From Liolophura sinensis (taxonomy: Eukaryota > Mollusca > Polyplacophora > Chitonida > Chitonidae), in NCBI RefSeq assembly GCF_032854445.1, contig NC_088299.1:7044324-7108323 (forward strand): DNA of 64,000 nucleotides. The letters are read 5' to 3'. Each line of letters opens with the position of its first letter. The stretch's first letter is position 1. Shown here in pieces: positions 11,066-22,780 of the stretch. The notes beneath the pieces are model-generated. The model was not told the origin of the DNA, made no database searches, and saw nothing but the letters and a program-made list of their open reading frames with translations. A program made the translations under genes and the position numbers.

Positions 11066-11400
11066 TGCTCTGGAAATATATGCGACCCTGCATAAATGAA
11101 AGTAAAATGTAATGATGGTTAATTGAGCACACATGAAAAATACAAACCACAGTCCAAGAAGTAAGTGTGAAAAAAAAAGCGTCAGTGTGGAGAGAATATT
11201 AACAACTTTACGCTGAAATACTCCCATAATTCAACTGCCCCCTCACTTACTTTCTTTTTTAACTTCTCTTTAAATTCCCCTCAGCGTAGAAAGTATCTAG
11301 GGTGAGCCCGGTTAATAAAAAGGGTGCACGGGATAATGTATTCTACCACAGACCAATATCACTGCAGCCTTCTCTGTCTCGAAAAACGACTATATGAATA
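11066..11400. promoter_or_regulatory. Upstream region of copy A exon 1 (no defined promoter)
   Basis: On the minus strand this is the DNA just upstream of the start codon. An acceptor-like TTTCCAG abuts the exon, and a purine-rich tract containing 'AAAAAAGAAAG' lies near 11250-11265. GAAA-type repeats recall IRF sites, but no proper ISRE consensus is present. The label is tentative. Confidence 0.2.
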
Positions 11401-11439
11401 TTATATTGACAAAAATGGTTCATAATATATACCAGAGTA

Positions 11440-11915
11440 CTGACACAGGTTCAGACGTTTGGCTTGTATTTCTTGACGTAGGCAAGGCCTTTGTCAATTG
11501 TGTCAAATGTGTCAATTTCAGCAAAGAAAATTAACCGAGATTTAGGCCCTTCGGCGCTGAGCCATATGGGCGGATCAGTGGATTGTTACATTTAATGCCC
11601 AGGAAACCGTGTATCTATACATGTCTCTAAAAAATAATCCAGCTCTTCCTAAACTCTAGTTTCAAGGTACTGAGGTGAAGAGCGTCCGGTGCCATAAGTA
11701 TCTCGGTGTGATATTGCAACAGGATGGAAAATGGGACGAGCGTATTCGGACGATAGTAACAAAATGATAAGAACACTTGGACGGAAATGTATGTTTATAC
11801 TTTATAAAAGCACGGTTAGATCGACACTAGAATGTGGTGATATGCTGCCTTCAATGCTTTTCACAAAAAAATTGAAAATGTACAACGTAGAGCAGCTATT
11901 TTGTAACGTTGTATA
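11440..11915 (+). pseudogene. Degenerate non-LTR retrotransposon reverse-transcriptase fragment
   Basis: Scattered plus-strand motifs of Jockey/RTE-type reverse transcriptases are visible across several frames and stops. 'FLDVGKAF' at about 11469-11492 corresponds to RT motif A. 'WADQWIVTFN' lies near 11566. 'HKYLGVILQQDGKWDERI' at about 11692-11745 is the thumb-proximal motif, followed by a degraded 'LYKSTVRSTLECGD'. The catalytic YxDD is not found. This is a dead fragment, present in copy A only because copy C lacks the interval. Confidence 0.6.
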
Positions 11916-13424
11916 ATGCTGGGCAATCATTGGCTAACCTATACATTAGGCAATATATTACGTACCACAAGTTAAAAGGTTGATGTTAACAATATTTCAA
12001 GAAAGTTACTGGAATGTATCTCGGTGAGACCACAATATTCATACAGCGAGCCACTCTAGAAAGCAATAATTAAACCCAGAATACCTCCAAGAAAAAAAAA
12101 TAAATCAGTCAGCAGAGCTTGTACGTGATAAAGTTACCTCCCTTTGTCAATTCGAAACCCGAAAATACATGTATCGAGGGATTATGATCAGAGCCGAAAA
12201 TTGCCGATAATATGATAAATGTGGTCGTATAAGAAGGGGTGAAATCTTTTACCTTAAAACCCGATTGGCTGTGTACACTTCACCTTTCAGACTGACAAGA
12301 CGTGGGTCGAATGGTTTCGATGAGATCGCGGCCTTGCTGTCTACAGCGAAGCGTTTGGTGTGAGGAAGAGGTCAATATTGGAGGTGTCTTAGGCAGGTAC
12401 TTCACCAAGGCGCGAAAAAAGAACCACGAAAACTATTCACAAGGTTCAACCTGAGTAGCAGTGTCTTAATAAACACATCGTTTTGGCGCTTAGGGGTGAA
12501 GATTTTCCGCTTTTTCTTTGGTTTCATGTTCATATTAACACCCCAGCCTACCCATTGGCGGTCGAGTCTAAGGTGGTCTTACTTCTTGTAAATTACAGGC
12601 CTGTGTAGGTTTACCCAGTATGTAGGTCACATATATGGTGGCGCGGAAGGGACATATCTCTTTTATTCCTTTTTATTTAATTGTTCATATTTTTAGCTGT
12701 TTAACTTCATCTATGTGCATGTACTAACTGCATGGGGTTTACTTTCTCCTTTCTTGGGGCCCTCGCTCTGGTTGCTCTGCGCCTCAAACTTTCTTATCCA
12801 GGAATGCACAGTAACTCAGCCTTTCTCCGCACCATGGGCCACATATATACGGAACCTGGGAAGGGGCATAGCTCTTTTATTCCTTTTTATTTATTTTTTT
12901 CTTTTCTTTTTGGCTATTGAAAAAAAAAAGAACTGCTGACCCCGTTTCCCCGTGTGATATACTTTGATATAGTCTGCCCATGCCTTTGTAAGTCAGACGG
13001 CAGTCAGTAACTACAAGAAAAAGAAACATGAACAGGTGTAAAGGAAGTGAATACGCCCTGCTGTTTCTGCTTTGGGAAATTTTTTAAAGCAGTTTTTTTT
13101 AACTGCAAAAGAAATTAATGGAAAATTTAGTAAAGTTTCCTTCCAAATCTATTTAACAGACAGACTACTCATCTTCTGATGCTAACCACTGCTCATAATG
13201 GCCACATATCACCCATGGATCTAAATCTCTTTATTTTCTCTTAACTTTTACCTGTCTAACTTTATATATGTACTGATAGCATATAGTTTATTTTCTTCTT
13301 TCTTAGGGCTCTATCTGCCACACAGAATTAAAGATTTGATTTGCTGCGACTGGCAGGCGTTTGGCAAGTAAATGAAGTCCCGTGCAATGTTCAATCCAGG
13401 TTTGAACCTTGGGCTGTATTTTTA

Positions 13425-13703
13425 AATTAATTGATTTGATTGGTGTTTTACGCTGTACTCGAGAATATTTCGCTTATACGACGACGGCCAGCATTATGGC
13501 GGGAGGATACCGGGCAGAGAGCAGGGGAACCCGATGATAGATTGTTAGCAGACCTTATCACGTACGGCCGAAGAGGACGCCAGCATGAGCTGGAATTGAA
13601 CTCACAGCGACGCATTGGTGCGAGCCGCGAACTGCTGTATCATTGCTGTGAGCTGCTGTGTCATTGCGGCGCGCTGGCGTGCTAACCATCTCACCCAGGT
13701 AGA
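13425..13703 (-). mobile_element. SINE family 1, reverse orientation (matches 29967-30245)
   Basis: Inverted tail 'GATTGGTGTTTTACGCTGTA' on the left, then 'CGGCCAGCATTATGGCGGG' (inverted core), and the head region on the right with inserted GAGCTGCTGT-type repeats. The copy at 29967-30245 shares these insertions, so it was duplicated with its host segment. Confidence 0.8.
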
Positions 13704-14240
13704 CCCTGGCTTTGGCTCTATTTTAGGTCAGCAGTACTCAGCTGTGATATCGGTTAGCCATGTTTCTAGGTTTTAGCTTTCACATTAACCGCTCCGAATC
13801 ACTCACTGAACACTTATCCTTAAGGCTGAATGTGCGCCACGCAAACAGGTCTTAAGTATATTTCACATCACATCACTCCATTATGCGAGAATAATAAAGA
13901 TCCTGACGTCGCGTTTGAGACAAAAATTGCACCTCAGATTAGTCTCCATGACCGTAAGTGTGTGGGCACTTTTCTACCTTACATTTTCGACTGTCAATTT
14001 ATGGCGAGCCCGACGTTGATCTGATAATTCCTAGGTCGTACAACATGAAGGGACGAGATTCTTTATTGACACTGAAAGCGACCAGCTGGCTGACAGCCTC
14101 CACATATATATACATGCCATTAATACGGTAATCTCTCACATGTAGTGTAAACATTTCTGATAAGAGCACCCCCCCCCCCCCCTTCCTAACCCTTCCACCA
14201 CCCGTACTTTCCTCTATACATTTCATGTCATATACACTGT

Positions 14241-14747
14241 GTGATCTCCTATGCCACGTGTACATTTTTGATAGAAACGTCCCAGGAGATCTCCTATGCC
14301 ATGTATAAATTTTTGATATCAACGTCCCAGGTGATCTATGCAATGTACACATCTGTGCCTGCAGAAGGACAAGGGTTTACGACGACCCCAGCCTTGTGTC
14401 AGGAGGTATTTTCGGTACCTGGTGAAGGACAGTGCTTCACAATGAACCCAGCCTTATGTCAGGAGATAAATCTGGTACCTGGTCAGGTAAAGTGGTTACC
14501 GCGAGCCCAGCTTTATGTCAGGAGATATCCGGTATCTGGTGAACTCCTTTCACATGTGGTCACAGTACTAGTGAAATCATGTCAAATATGTCCACAATAC
14601 CAGTGGGCATCTGTGACCCACGAAGAGTTGACCAAACTACCCAGGAAGGAAAAAACAAACAAAACAATAATTTTTCTGATAAAAATATATTTTGCTCATT
14701 ATTATTTCTACAAAAGGCAGTTGATCATGATTTCTGAGATTCAGTAA
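14241..14747 (+). other. Open frame of 168 codons over 45-bp and 60-bp tandem repeats
   Basis: Both repeat periods are multiples of three, so a frame stays open and encodes imperfect 20-residue repeats containing 'VPGEGQCFTMNPALCQE'. The duplicate at 30793-31254 also stays open (153 codons) despite point changes. No Kozak context, splice site or known domain supports it as a gene. A by-product of repeat periodicity is the simpler reading. Confidence 0.25.
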
Positions 14748-15189
14748 CTAATACTAACCACGGGCTGGTTTCTAACAGACGCTCAAACAAACAGACGCCC
14801 AAACAAACAGACACACAAACAAACAGACACACAAACAAACAGACAACCACTTGGTGACCCTTTAACACGCAGATTAGCCACCTCACTGTTATGAATGAAT
14901 TACATAAAAAAAAAATTCTTTTCTTCAACTGGCTGATATCAGGGGACATTTTGCTGTTATGACAGCTTTTGGCAAAATTAATTATCCAGAGCAAAATGTC
15001 CGTGTCTGGTGTAACCACAACAACGTGACGCTTACAAGTGCTGGAGTTCTTTTTACAAAGAGTTCTTAGCATGTAACTACAGTGGTAACATTATGCTTAC
15101 AGTACTGCGGCATTCCACAAAGCATGCTTAGCGTTACAGGTAGGTTATCACCATTGTATGAAATACTGTTGGTATTATGTCGTATATTG

Positions 15190-15998
15190 ACCCAGACAAT
15201 TGAACCAGACAAGATTAAAGGGAAAGAACAGATGCCGACCCTTACCTCGAGAAAGGAACTGGAAACGGTGATGAGTATATCAATTACCTCACCAGGACTT
15301 GCCACAGCCACAGCTCCAATAACAGAACTCTTAAAAGAAAATGTTGAGTGGCTACGGGACGCAAATTGTGACAAAGCATTTGAACAGGTGAAATCCATCA
15401 TCACGCGAACACCAGGGCCGGTGTTAGCATACTATGACGTCACCATCCAAGTAGACGTGTCAGAATCAGGCCTTGGCGCAGTCATTCTTCAAGAAGGCAA
15501 ACCAGTTGCCTACGTCTCACGAGCACTTACGCCGACACAGCAAAACTATGCACAGATAGAAAAAGAAATGTTGGCAATTCAGTTTGGGTGTGAGAAGTTT
15601 CATTCTTATATCTGTGGCAAACAAGTGACAGTACACAGTGATCACAAGCCGCTTGAGATAATCATGCGCAAACTACTGGCTTCAGCACCACCCAGACTAC
15701 AGCGCACGATGTTGCGCTTACAGCGCTGCGATTTGAACGTAGTTTTTCGCCCCGGAAAGGAAATTCCAATTGCGGACACACTCTCGAGAAATTACAAATC
15801 TGGACATGACGCACATGAAGATCCAACCGTGGAAGAGCACGTTCATGCAGTATTTGAACGGATCCCAATAATTGATCAAAAACTGGAAAAAATCAAATCG
15901 GAAACACAGAAGGATCAAACTCTCATCAAACTTCAGTCTGTCATTCACAGAGGCTGGCCACAGATTAAACAAGTGGACGCTGATCTGAGAGAATTCTG
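15190..15998 (+). pseudogene. pol: Ty3/Gypsy pol fragment: end of RT and RNase H
   Basis: Plus-strand open frame starting inside the RT connection region ('TIEPDKIKGKEQMPTLTSRK') and running through RNase H, with its acidic residues in 'VDVSESGLGA' (near 15451), 'IEKEMLAI' (near 15559) and 'HSDHKPLE' (near 15637), and 'PGKEIPIADTLSR' at the domain end. Gag, protease and most of RT are absent. The left edge coincides with the duplication breakpoint rather than a transposon end. A SINE interrupts the frame at 15999. Such elements copy themselves through RNA; this copy cannot. Confidence 0.9.
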
Positions 15999-16328
15999 AG
16001 TGAGTGAGTGAGTGCTGGGGTTTAACGTCGTACTCAACAATTTTTCAGTCATATGACGACGAAGAAATCATTAGGGTGCATGTACATGTAATGTACCTCC
16101 TTGTTGCAGGACGGATTTCCACCGCTCTTTTATTTAGTGCTGCTTCACTGAGACGACTTACCGAAGGCAAGTAAGCCGCACCGCCCGAGCCATTATACTG
16201 ATACGGGTCAACCAGTCGTTGCACTATCCCCTTCATGCTGAACGCCAAGCGAGGAAGTTACAACTTCCTCTTTTAAAGTCTTAGGTGTGACTCGATCAAG
16301 GATTGACCCTGGATCTACCGGTCCCGAA
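15999..16328 (-). mobile_element. SINE family 2 inserted into Gypsy pol, with 12-bp target-site duplication
   Basis: A reverse-orientation family-2 SINE (GAGTGAGTG tail at the left, tRNA-like head at the right) lies between direct repeats GAGAGAATTCTG (15987-15998 and 16329-16340). The duplication shows insertion after the retroelement had landed. The head appears shortened compared with 38699-39030. Confidence 0.93.
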
Positions 16329-17407
16329 GAGAGAATTCTGGCATGTGCGAGACGAACTGACTGTTTTGAACGGCATAGTGTTCAAAAGTGACAAAATTGT
16401 GATTCCAGCATCATTGCATGTCGACATGCTGCAACGGATACAGGCAGGACATTTCGGCATGGAACTTTGCAAATTGAGGACTAAATGGACAGATTGTAGC
16501 ACATGTTTTGAACTCAAGTCCTCCCCACCGAAGGAACCGATGATGTCACCGCCGATACCAAACGGGCCATGGAAATTGTTAGCCACAGACCTGTTTGAGT
16601 GGGACAACCGTAACTATCTCATTGTGGCTGATTATTATAGTCACTATTTTGAGATCAGTATGTTACCTAATATCACCGCCAACAGTGTCATCAACCACAT
16701 GAAGTCAATCTTTGCCCGGCACGGCATATGTGAAGAACTGATATCTGACAATGGAAGCCAATATACATCTGCAGAATTCAAAAGATTCGCTGCAGAATTT
16801 CAAGCACACCATGAACAGCCCCTACCATAACCAATCTAACGGACGTGCTGAAAAGTATGTCGGTATAGTAAAACGGATCATGAAGAAAGCCTAGTCCGAC
16901 GGTACTGACCCGTACATGGGACTGTTAGTCTACAGAAATACACCCACTGATGGAACGGCTACACCAGCTCAACTCCTAATGAGTCGTCGTCTTCGAGACA
17001 ACCTCCCAGTCCAACAAAAACAGCTCCGTCCATCTGTACAAAACGCAAAAGATGTACAAAGGCGACTTTCACAGAAACGGATGAACAGTGAGAAATACTA
17101 TAACCGTAACACCCAATCTCAAAAACCATGGAGGGAAGGAGAGGATGTGTACATGCAAACACTCAATGGGAAATGGAAACCAGCGACAGTGAGAAAAGTA
17201 GCCGAGATACCACGATCATATATTGTCTCCACATCTGCCGGTGGAAATTTTCAACGGAACCATCGTCACATCATTCCGTCCAAACCACCACGGCTAGCCA
17301 ACAGCCCGAACAACAAATTAACAGGCTCGACACCTCCACCGCTGGAAAATCAAACTCATCCTGAGAGTTCCAACTTAACAGTTCTCACGTTTTGGTCGAC
17401 GTATTAA
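16329..17407 (+). pseudogene. pol: Ty3/Gypsy pol fragment: integrase, with frameshift, stop and deletion
   Basis: After the SINE the frame resumes with 'FWHVRDELTVLNG' and the integrase. 'LATDLFEW' and 'SDNGSQY' carry the first two catalytic acids and 'GRAEKYVG' (near 16850) the third. Lesions are a missing stretch in the HHCC zinc region between 'MELCKLR' and 'CSTC', a frameshift near 16796-16805, and an in-frame TAG at 16892-16894. The C-terminal part (from 16916) keeps 'YRNTPTDGTATPAQLL' and a later domain to TAA at 17405. The element is inactive. Confidence 0.9.
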
Positions 17408-17778
17408 GCCCAAGATTTTATCTGATTTCATAACTGGATAAAGTGGAAGTGTGTGTGTGTGTTATGGTGAGCATAGTCTGTGTTGCTCTCAGTGGCAGAT
17501 CTTAGAATGCAAATTCCAGCTCCAACAGTGAATTCGTGAATCATGTGATTAATGTGTTTAGCTTTAAAACCTGGTGAACCAAGGATATCATTTGACATTT
17601 GACTCCAACTCAAGTCTTAAGTACCAAACTGACTCTATAAATACTTACAGTTTGCAGTGTACTCTATTTGGTTTTAAACTGAAATTGGTTGCATTTGAAA
17701 TGTATACTTGGGCAGTCCTTTAGAAGCAAAATTGTTAAAGAATGTAATACCACTAGCTTTTCTTCAAAAGAAGGGGGA
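17408..17778 (+). other. Gypsy 3' untranslated region and polypurine tract
   Basis: Non-coding stretch between the end of pol and the LTR. It ends in the purine run 'AAAAGAAGGGGGA' (17766-17778), placed as a plus-strand priming tract directly before the TG of the LTR. Confidence 0.7.
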
Positions 17779-18023
17779 TGTGATATTGTCATAGTTTGCC
17801 ACGTGCATTTATTTACATCATAGCACATGTGTATGTTTACATCACATGATCAGCTCCCCAATATTAATATTTATGACGTTGCAGCATAGCGATTGACTAA
17901 TATTACATAAGTAACATACTGCGGGACTACTCAAAGTGAGTGGAATAGAGTGACTATCTGAATGGAGACGCTGTTTCGAGTCCTTTATTTATTTATACTT
18001 TCTTACGTTAAAATACGTTAACA
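17779..18023 (+). mobile_element. Ty3/Gypsy 3' LTR (copy B)
   Basis: Starts TGTGATATTG right after the polypurine tract and matches the LTR at 3911 with about a dozen differences. The right edge (CA at 18022-18023) is a guess from the TG...CA rule. Its counterpart 5' LTR is missing. Confidence 0.65.
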
Positions 18024-18777
18024 TAAAAGTATTACAAAGAACTAGTCCAAGCTGCCACTTAAGTACCATGCCGAAGACACCAGACATGACACCCCACACA
18101 ATAAGTACCAATGTTGTCTGTTATGACCCAACCTGGATTTGATCCAGAATCATTGGTCATTGGATTGGGGTTTAATGATGTCCACCAGAAATCATCTGGA
18201 GTATGGTGTAAAATTCTAACAGTAAATAAACAAACAAGTGGCATTCTACAATAACTTGGACTGCACCCTCACACACTGGTTTTACTATTATACATATAGT
18301 TGTATTTATTTTCTTGTAGATGGGAAAGCCTGCCAGCAACATGCAGATATTCGTGGGTTTCCCCCGGCCTTTTCCGAATTTCCTCCCACCATAATGCCAG
18401 ACGCCATCGTATAACTGAAATATTCTTGAGTACAGTGTACAACACAAATCAAATAAACAAACAAATATTTCATTGGTATTTTTTATGCTGTGATCAAGAA
18501 AATTTCACATTAGCTGTAATTGTATGAAGGTGAGAGCTGTCGGGTGAAAGCAGCATGCATGGAGTGATATATACATACACAATTTATTTAGTACCTTCCC
18601 AGGTCACTATTAAATTTCCGCTGGCAATCCCGGTTCGATAATCAATTTCCACCTCTGATGCCACAAATCTTTTTTTTTTGATCTCAAAGGTTCCAAAAAA
18701 TTTCCGTTTGTAAGCCGCCTTGGATTTAAACCAGACTTAGTCTTTAATTAAATTAAATTAGTCTTATTAATGAGTTA
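18024..18777 (+). repeat. Duplicated LTR-flanking segment with truncated SINE (copy B)
   Basis: Matches 4164-4916, including the truncated SINE (here about 18317-18467). Similarity to copy A is interrupted at about 18777 by a minisatellite and resumes near 19130. Confidence 0.75.
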
Positions 18778-19128
18778 CATAAGTTTACGACGTCACATCC
18801 ACGGTACGGCCACGTCACCTAAATATTCCTGTAACGTCACAGCCACGGTACGGCCACGTCGCCTAAACATCTCTGTAACGTCACAGCCATGGTACGGCCA
18901 GTCGCTTAAACATCTCTGTAAAGTCACAGCAATGTTGCGGCCAGGTCGCCTTAACATCTCCGTAATGTCACAGCTACGGTGCCGCCAGGTCGCCTTAACA
19001 TCTTTGTAAGGTCACAGCTACGGTGCAGCCACGTCGCCTTAACATATCTGTAAGGTCACAGCCACGGTGCGGCCAGCTGCCTAAACATCTCTGTAATGTC
19101 ACAACCACAGTACAGCCACATTAACTAA
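18775..19128. repeat. ~44-bp minisatellite, about 8 units (copy B)
   Basis: Imperfect tandem units contain 'GTAACGTCACAGCCACGG' and 'CGTCGCCTAAACATCTCTG'. A shorter version with about 4 units precedes copy C (23965-24150). Copy A lacks it. It lies just past the stop codon of the copy B gene. Confidence 0.9.
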
Positions 19129-19147
19129 ACATCGTCGTAGGTTATCC

Positions 19148-20867
19148 TCACAGGTTATCCCTAAACCCCTGGCTTTCGCTTTTCTTCTTAAACTTTTTGA
19201 TAATCGCCAAAATTCCGGACAGAATACCGAAGGAAGCGCCAGTGCCTGCGGCCCCGATCCCGGCGGTTGTGGATGCTGCCAGTCCGGCTGCTCCAGCTGA
19301 CTGGAGCAGGGCGCACAGGCTTCCGGCGGAGACGGCACCGCCATACGTGGACATGAACCAGGCGGCAAATGAGCCAGCGACAATCCCACCACTGCCAAAG
19401 CCAGCAGCTGCTATCGCAAACGGTGCGGACACAATGGCAGCTATTCCCACACCGACCGAGGCCAGACCGATCAGAGCGTACCTCCCCACACCTGTGAACA
19501 AAACAAAGGAATACTGGATGGAAACGATGCATGTCAAAGGGAAATTACCATATCTCCTGATACAAATGCCTTTCTTTATACAATTACCAATTCCTGTAAA
19601 ATTTTCAAGATTTTAAACATAAAAATTAATTTGATACATGAAAATAAAGGATAATGGTATTGAAGGCATTAAAATAAAATATTTGGGATTAGGATATGTT
19701 CCGGATCCTCAGTCAATTGAGAATATGACTTTTTCTCATGAATTGTAAAGCAAAGAGAAAATCACACCTTGCTACAGAATTGGAAGTGACGATATGGCCA
19801 TTCCCCCTGGTATAAATTTATTACTAAAAATACATATACGACATATTGCTTTCCAAGCATATTTTATTGTTGATACATTTCTGCAAAACTAGTTTCACCG
19901 GGTCTTTTAGCCTATTCGTATAATATCCGTGTGAAATATTACATGATACAATGGATGACCATGGTTAATGGTCCAACACATCCAATGTCCCACCGCCAAT
20001 GTCCCACCACCCCTTGTCGTGACAACATTACTTTTTATTCCATTCCCGCTGGAAACAACTGTGACATCATATGGAGTCACAGAAAGGTTGAACATTTGTG
20101 ACCAATGTGTGGGACATCCGGTTGACCTATTTGCATCAATACTGCTTTTGACTGATCATCTGCGTGTTCTTGGTTGGCAGTTCGGACAGGGATACACTTA
20201 CTGCTTGGGTCTGGTGGTCTTTGTGGAGGGTCTAACACAACGTTTACCACATAGTTGTAAGCTACAAGAACAAAACAACAACAACAAGAAATGATTATTG
20301 TACCATGATAATGAGACAACAATAATGTGCCAATTTTTGCATCTGTTAGTTTTGTATTGATTCAAATAATTGTGTTAGTATAATTAAAGATGTACAGTAC
20401 AGAGTTTAACCAGAGCAGCGACAACAGTGTCATAGCTGGCAAATGGTAACACTTAACCGGTGAAATACATGTACGGTGTCTTGTGAGTTTATACCTCACC
20501 CAGGGTTTCATTCTAACTGGTCATGTAAATGCATACCTAGCAGTTATTTACTTTAATCATCTATTAACTACCCTTCGTTTTACCATACCTTTCTTTTTCA
20601 TGCTCTCTGCCTTTGCCGTCAAGGTTGGATTAGCCAGACAATTGAACACGGCTTTCTCGTCCTTACTCATGAGAAAACACGCCACCTTCTGTCGACTGGT
20701 GGGGAAAAACTTGTCAAGTTCCTCTTTCGTTACCACACCACTCAAGAAGAGGGTTTTACAGAAGACGTGCAAATCTTTGACGTGGGTAAGAATGGCCGGA
20801 AGTGCCAATGAATACCCAAGCTTTCTCAGGTGAACATCCAAATCAGGGTCTTGACACACACGGGATT
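19148..20867 (-). CDS. CARD-IFI27-like protein, copy B (exons 2-4, no exon 1)
   Basis: Exons 20867-20589, 20261-20202 and 19491-19148 match copy A exons 2-4 in length and splice sites, and all remain open. The protein has one CARD-like domain, the Pro linker and the IFI27 hydrophobic domain, with a few changes (for example LTAKAES for LTAMAES, GTG for GSG, and RQRF to SQGF near the end). No exon 1 lies in copy B. If splicing from outside does not supply one, the frame stays open upstream of the acceptor to an ATG at 20952. That would give a 255-aa product with an N-terminal hydrophobic stretch ('TTVCFLILTILIYSYFMA'). Whether it is expressed is unknown; it may be a decaying duplicate, but the absence of frame lesions argues for youth or use. 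Confidence 0.6.
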
Positions 20868-21360
20868 CTGATAAACATATAGCCATAAAATAACTATATA
20901 TTAATATAGTTAATATTAAAAAACAGACAGTCGTAGACCAGCCGTCAACCAATAGGGACGTCCCGGGTCAAGACCAATTCCCAAAACGACGTTTAACACA
21001 GACTACCAATGAACTCAAGAAAGTATACAAAAACGCAAGGTATATTCTAGGCGACGGATTGAAATCAGTATTCAAATCGTGTACCATGCTAGAAAATAAG
21101 TTGTCAATAATAAAACATGTATGCCAGTTGCGCTTTGATTGAAACTGTTTATATATGCAAAGCGGCCATGTAATTCCAACACGATGAATACACCGCCCCA
21201 AGTCCCGGGGTAAGCAGAATTAGACACAATCGTGAAGCAGAGCACCACAGATTCTGGACGCTCTTCATACAGTGGATATGACTTCAGTCAAAGGCTCAGG
21301 TCCACTTACATGTGCGTTTACCTGTAACCACACTGCAGAAGAGGGTGACTAACTCTAATG

Positions 21361-21606
21361 GATTTATTTTTTTATTTTATTGGTGTTTTGCACTGTGTTC
21401 AAGAATATTTCACTTATACCACGGAGGCCAGCATTTTGGTGGGAGGAAACCGGACAGAGCCCGGGGGAAACCTATAGCCATCCGCAGGTTGCTGGAAGAC
21501 CTTCCGTACGTACGACCGAAGCATGGACTGCACTTGAACTCACAGCGACCAATTGGTTGGAGGCGCCTGGGTCATTGCGCCGCTAATATTCGGCCATGGA
21601 GGTCCC
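21361..21606 (-). mobile_element. SINE family 1, reverse (copy B)
   Basis: Equivalent of 7127-7372, with the same boundaries and small substitutions. Confidence 0.8.
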
Positions 21607-22548
21607 AACTACCGTGGAAACAAAAGCCATCAAGACATGAGCTACAGTGTAATTACAATCAAATTAGCCTAAAGCTTTGTAGAAATGGGTGTGGATTGTT
21701 AGCTGAAAACAGAAGAATGCAGGCCTAGGACTTTTAGACAGCCGTAAGCGAGGCCTTGAACATCACAAATGGCAGCTATATGTTACAAGTAATCCCTTCA
21801 GCTACATGGAAAAAGAGAGCCGATGTCAGCTTCACAAACACCCTAATTTCAATCCTCCTTATGTAAAACCAGGCCCCGTTTTTTGTATCAAGTAACTTAA
21901 GTCATACATTTTAAGTGTGAGAACAGGAAAGAACTCCAGCTGCAGCTGGTATATTGTTCTACAGTAAAGAATCAGTGTACGAAGTTTGAAGTTCTTTGGG
22001 CAAAACATTTTATTAAGGGAGTTTCCAGTTCGAACTCTTATCTGTGAAGGTAGAAAAGGTCCAACTGTCCATCCATTGTGACCTGTGAACTCAAAAAATG
22101 CTAAGCACCTTCACTTTTATATGGGCGTCTGAAGAAAGTGTCTTAAAATAATTTAAAATTAAGTTAATTTATTAATGATAGAGAAAATAGAGAAGCTGAA
22201 CGTTTGTGATCTTGAGAAGTTTCTAAAGGAAAGAGAGAGGTGATGAGTAAGTCAATTTCAACTAAGGTTGCCTAACATTTTTCCCTAGTCACATGACACA
22301 GCAGGGCCGTGTTTACCTTTGACGACAAAAGATTTCCAACTCCAAACTTCCTTACTGTAGCTGTGATTGAATTTTTCAACTAAGTCCTAAGACAGCTGAT
22401 AAATATGGGCCCAGAGAAGACTCCGCGAAAAAGTGTTGTAAACAAACACACGATAAGGTTGGCTGAGTGGTCAAGAGATTTGCGTGTGGCCACCAGCCCT
22501 TAACCATTAACAGCATGTCCTTCATGTCTTTGTATTCATCCCAAAAGC

Positions 22549-22780
22549 CTGGACTAATCCATGGATTCACATGAGGTCTGGACTAATCCATGGATTCACA
22601 TGAGGCCTGGACTAATCCATGGATTCACATGAGGTCTGGACTAATCCATGGATTCAAATGAGGTCTGGACTAATCCATGGATTCACATGAGGTCTGGACT
22701 AATCCATGGATTCACATGAGGTCTGGACTAATCCATGGATTCACATGAGGTCTGGACTAAGCCATGGATTCACATGAGGA
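22549..22780. repeat. 29-bp minisatellite, about 8 units (copy B)
   Basis: Same unit as 8343-8606, dominated by the AATCC variant, whereas copy A has mainly AAGCC. Confidence 0.95.

Larger units (their letters stand above)
12200..15190. repeat. Duplicated non-coding segment (pair of 28741-31740)
   Basis: Nearly identical over 3 kb to 28741-31740 apart from small indels. It holds internally repeated AT-rich blocks ('CTTTTATTCCTTTTTATTTA' near 12660 and 12870), a reversed SINE (about 13425-13703), poly-C (14168-14182), tandem 45-bp and 60-bp repeats (14240-14545) and an ACAAACAAACAG microsatellite (14778-14850). Similarity stops at 'GTATATTGACC' (15181-15191 and 31731-31741), where copy A enters Gypsy pol. 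Confidence 0.85.

Noticed and set aside
12715-12939. 74-codon hydrophobic open frame, duplicated at 29257
   Set aside because: Low-complexity T-rich repeat blocks; no splice context and no known family.
3911-18023. One giant LTR element carrying the CARD-IFI27 gene as cargo between 5' and 3' LTRs
   Set aside because: Attractive because both LTRs are direct repeats and pol sits at the 3' end. However, similarity continues ~750 bp past the LTRs and through the gene copies, gag and RT are missing, and the gene keeps introns on the opposite strand. Tandem duplication plus a solo LTR explains more.
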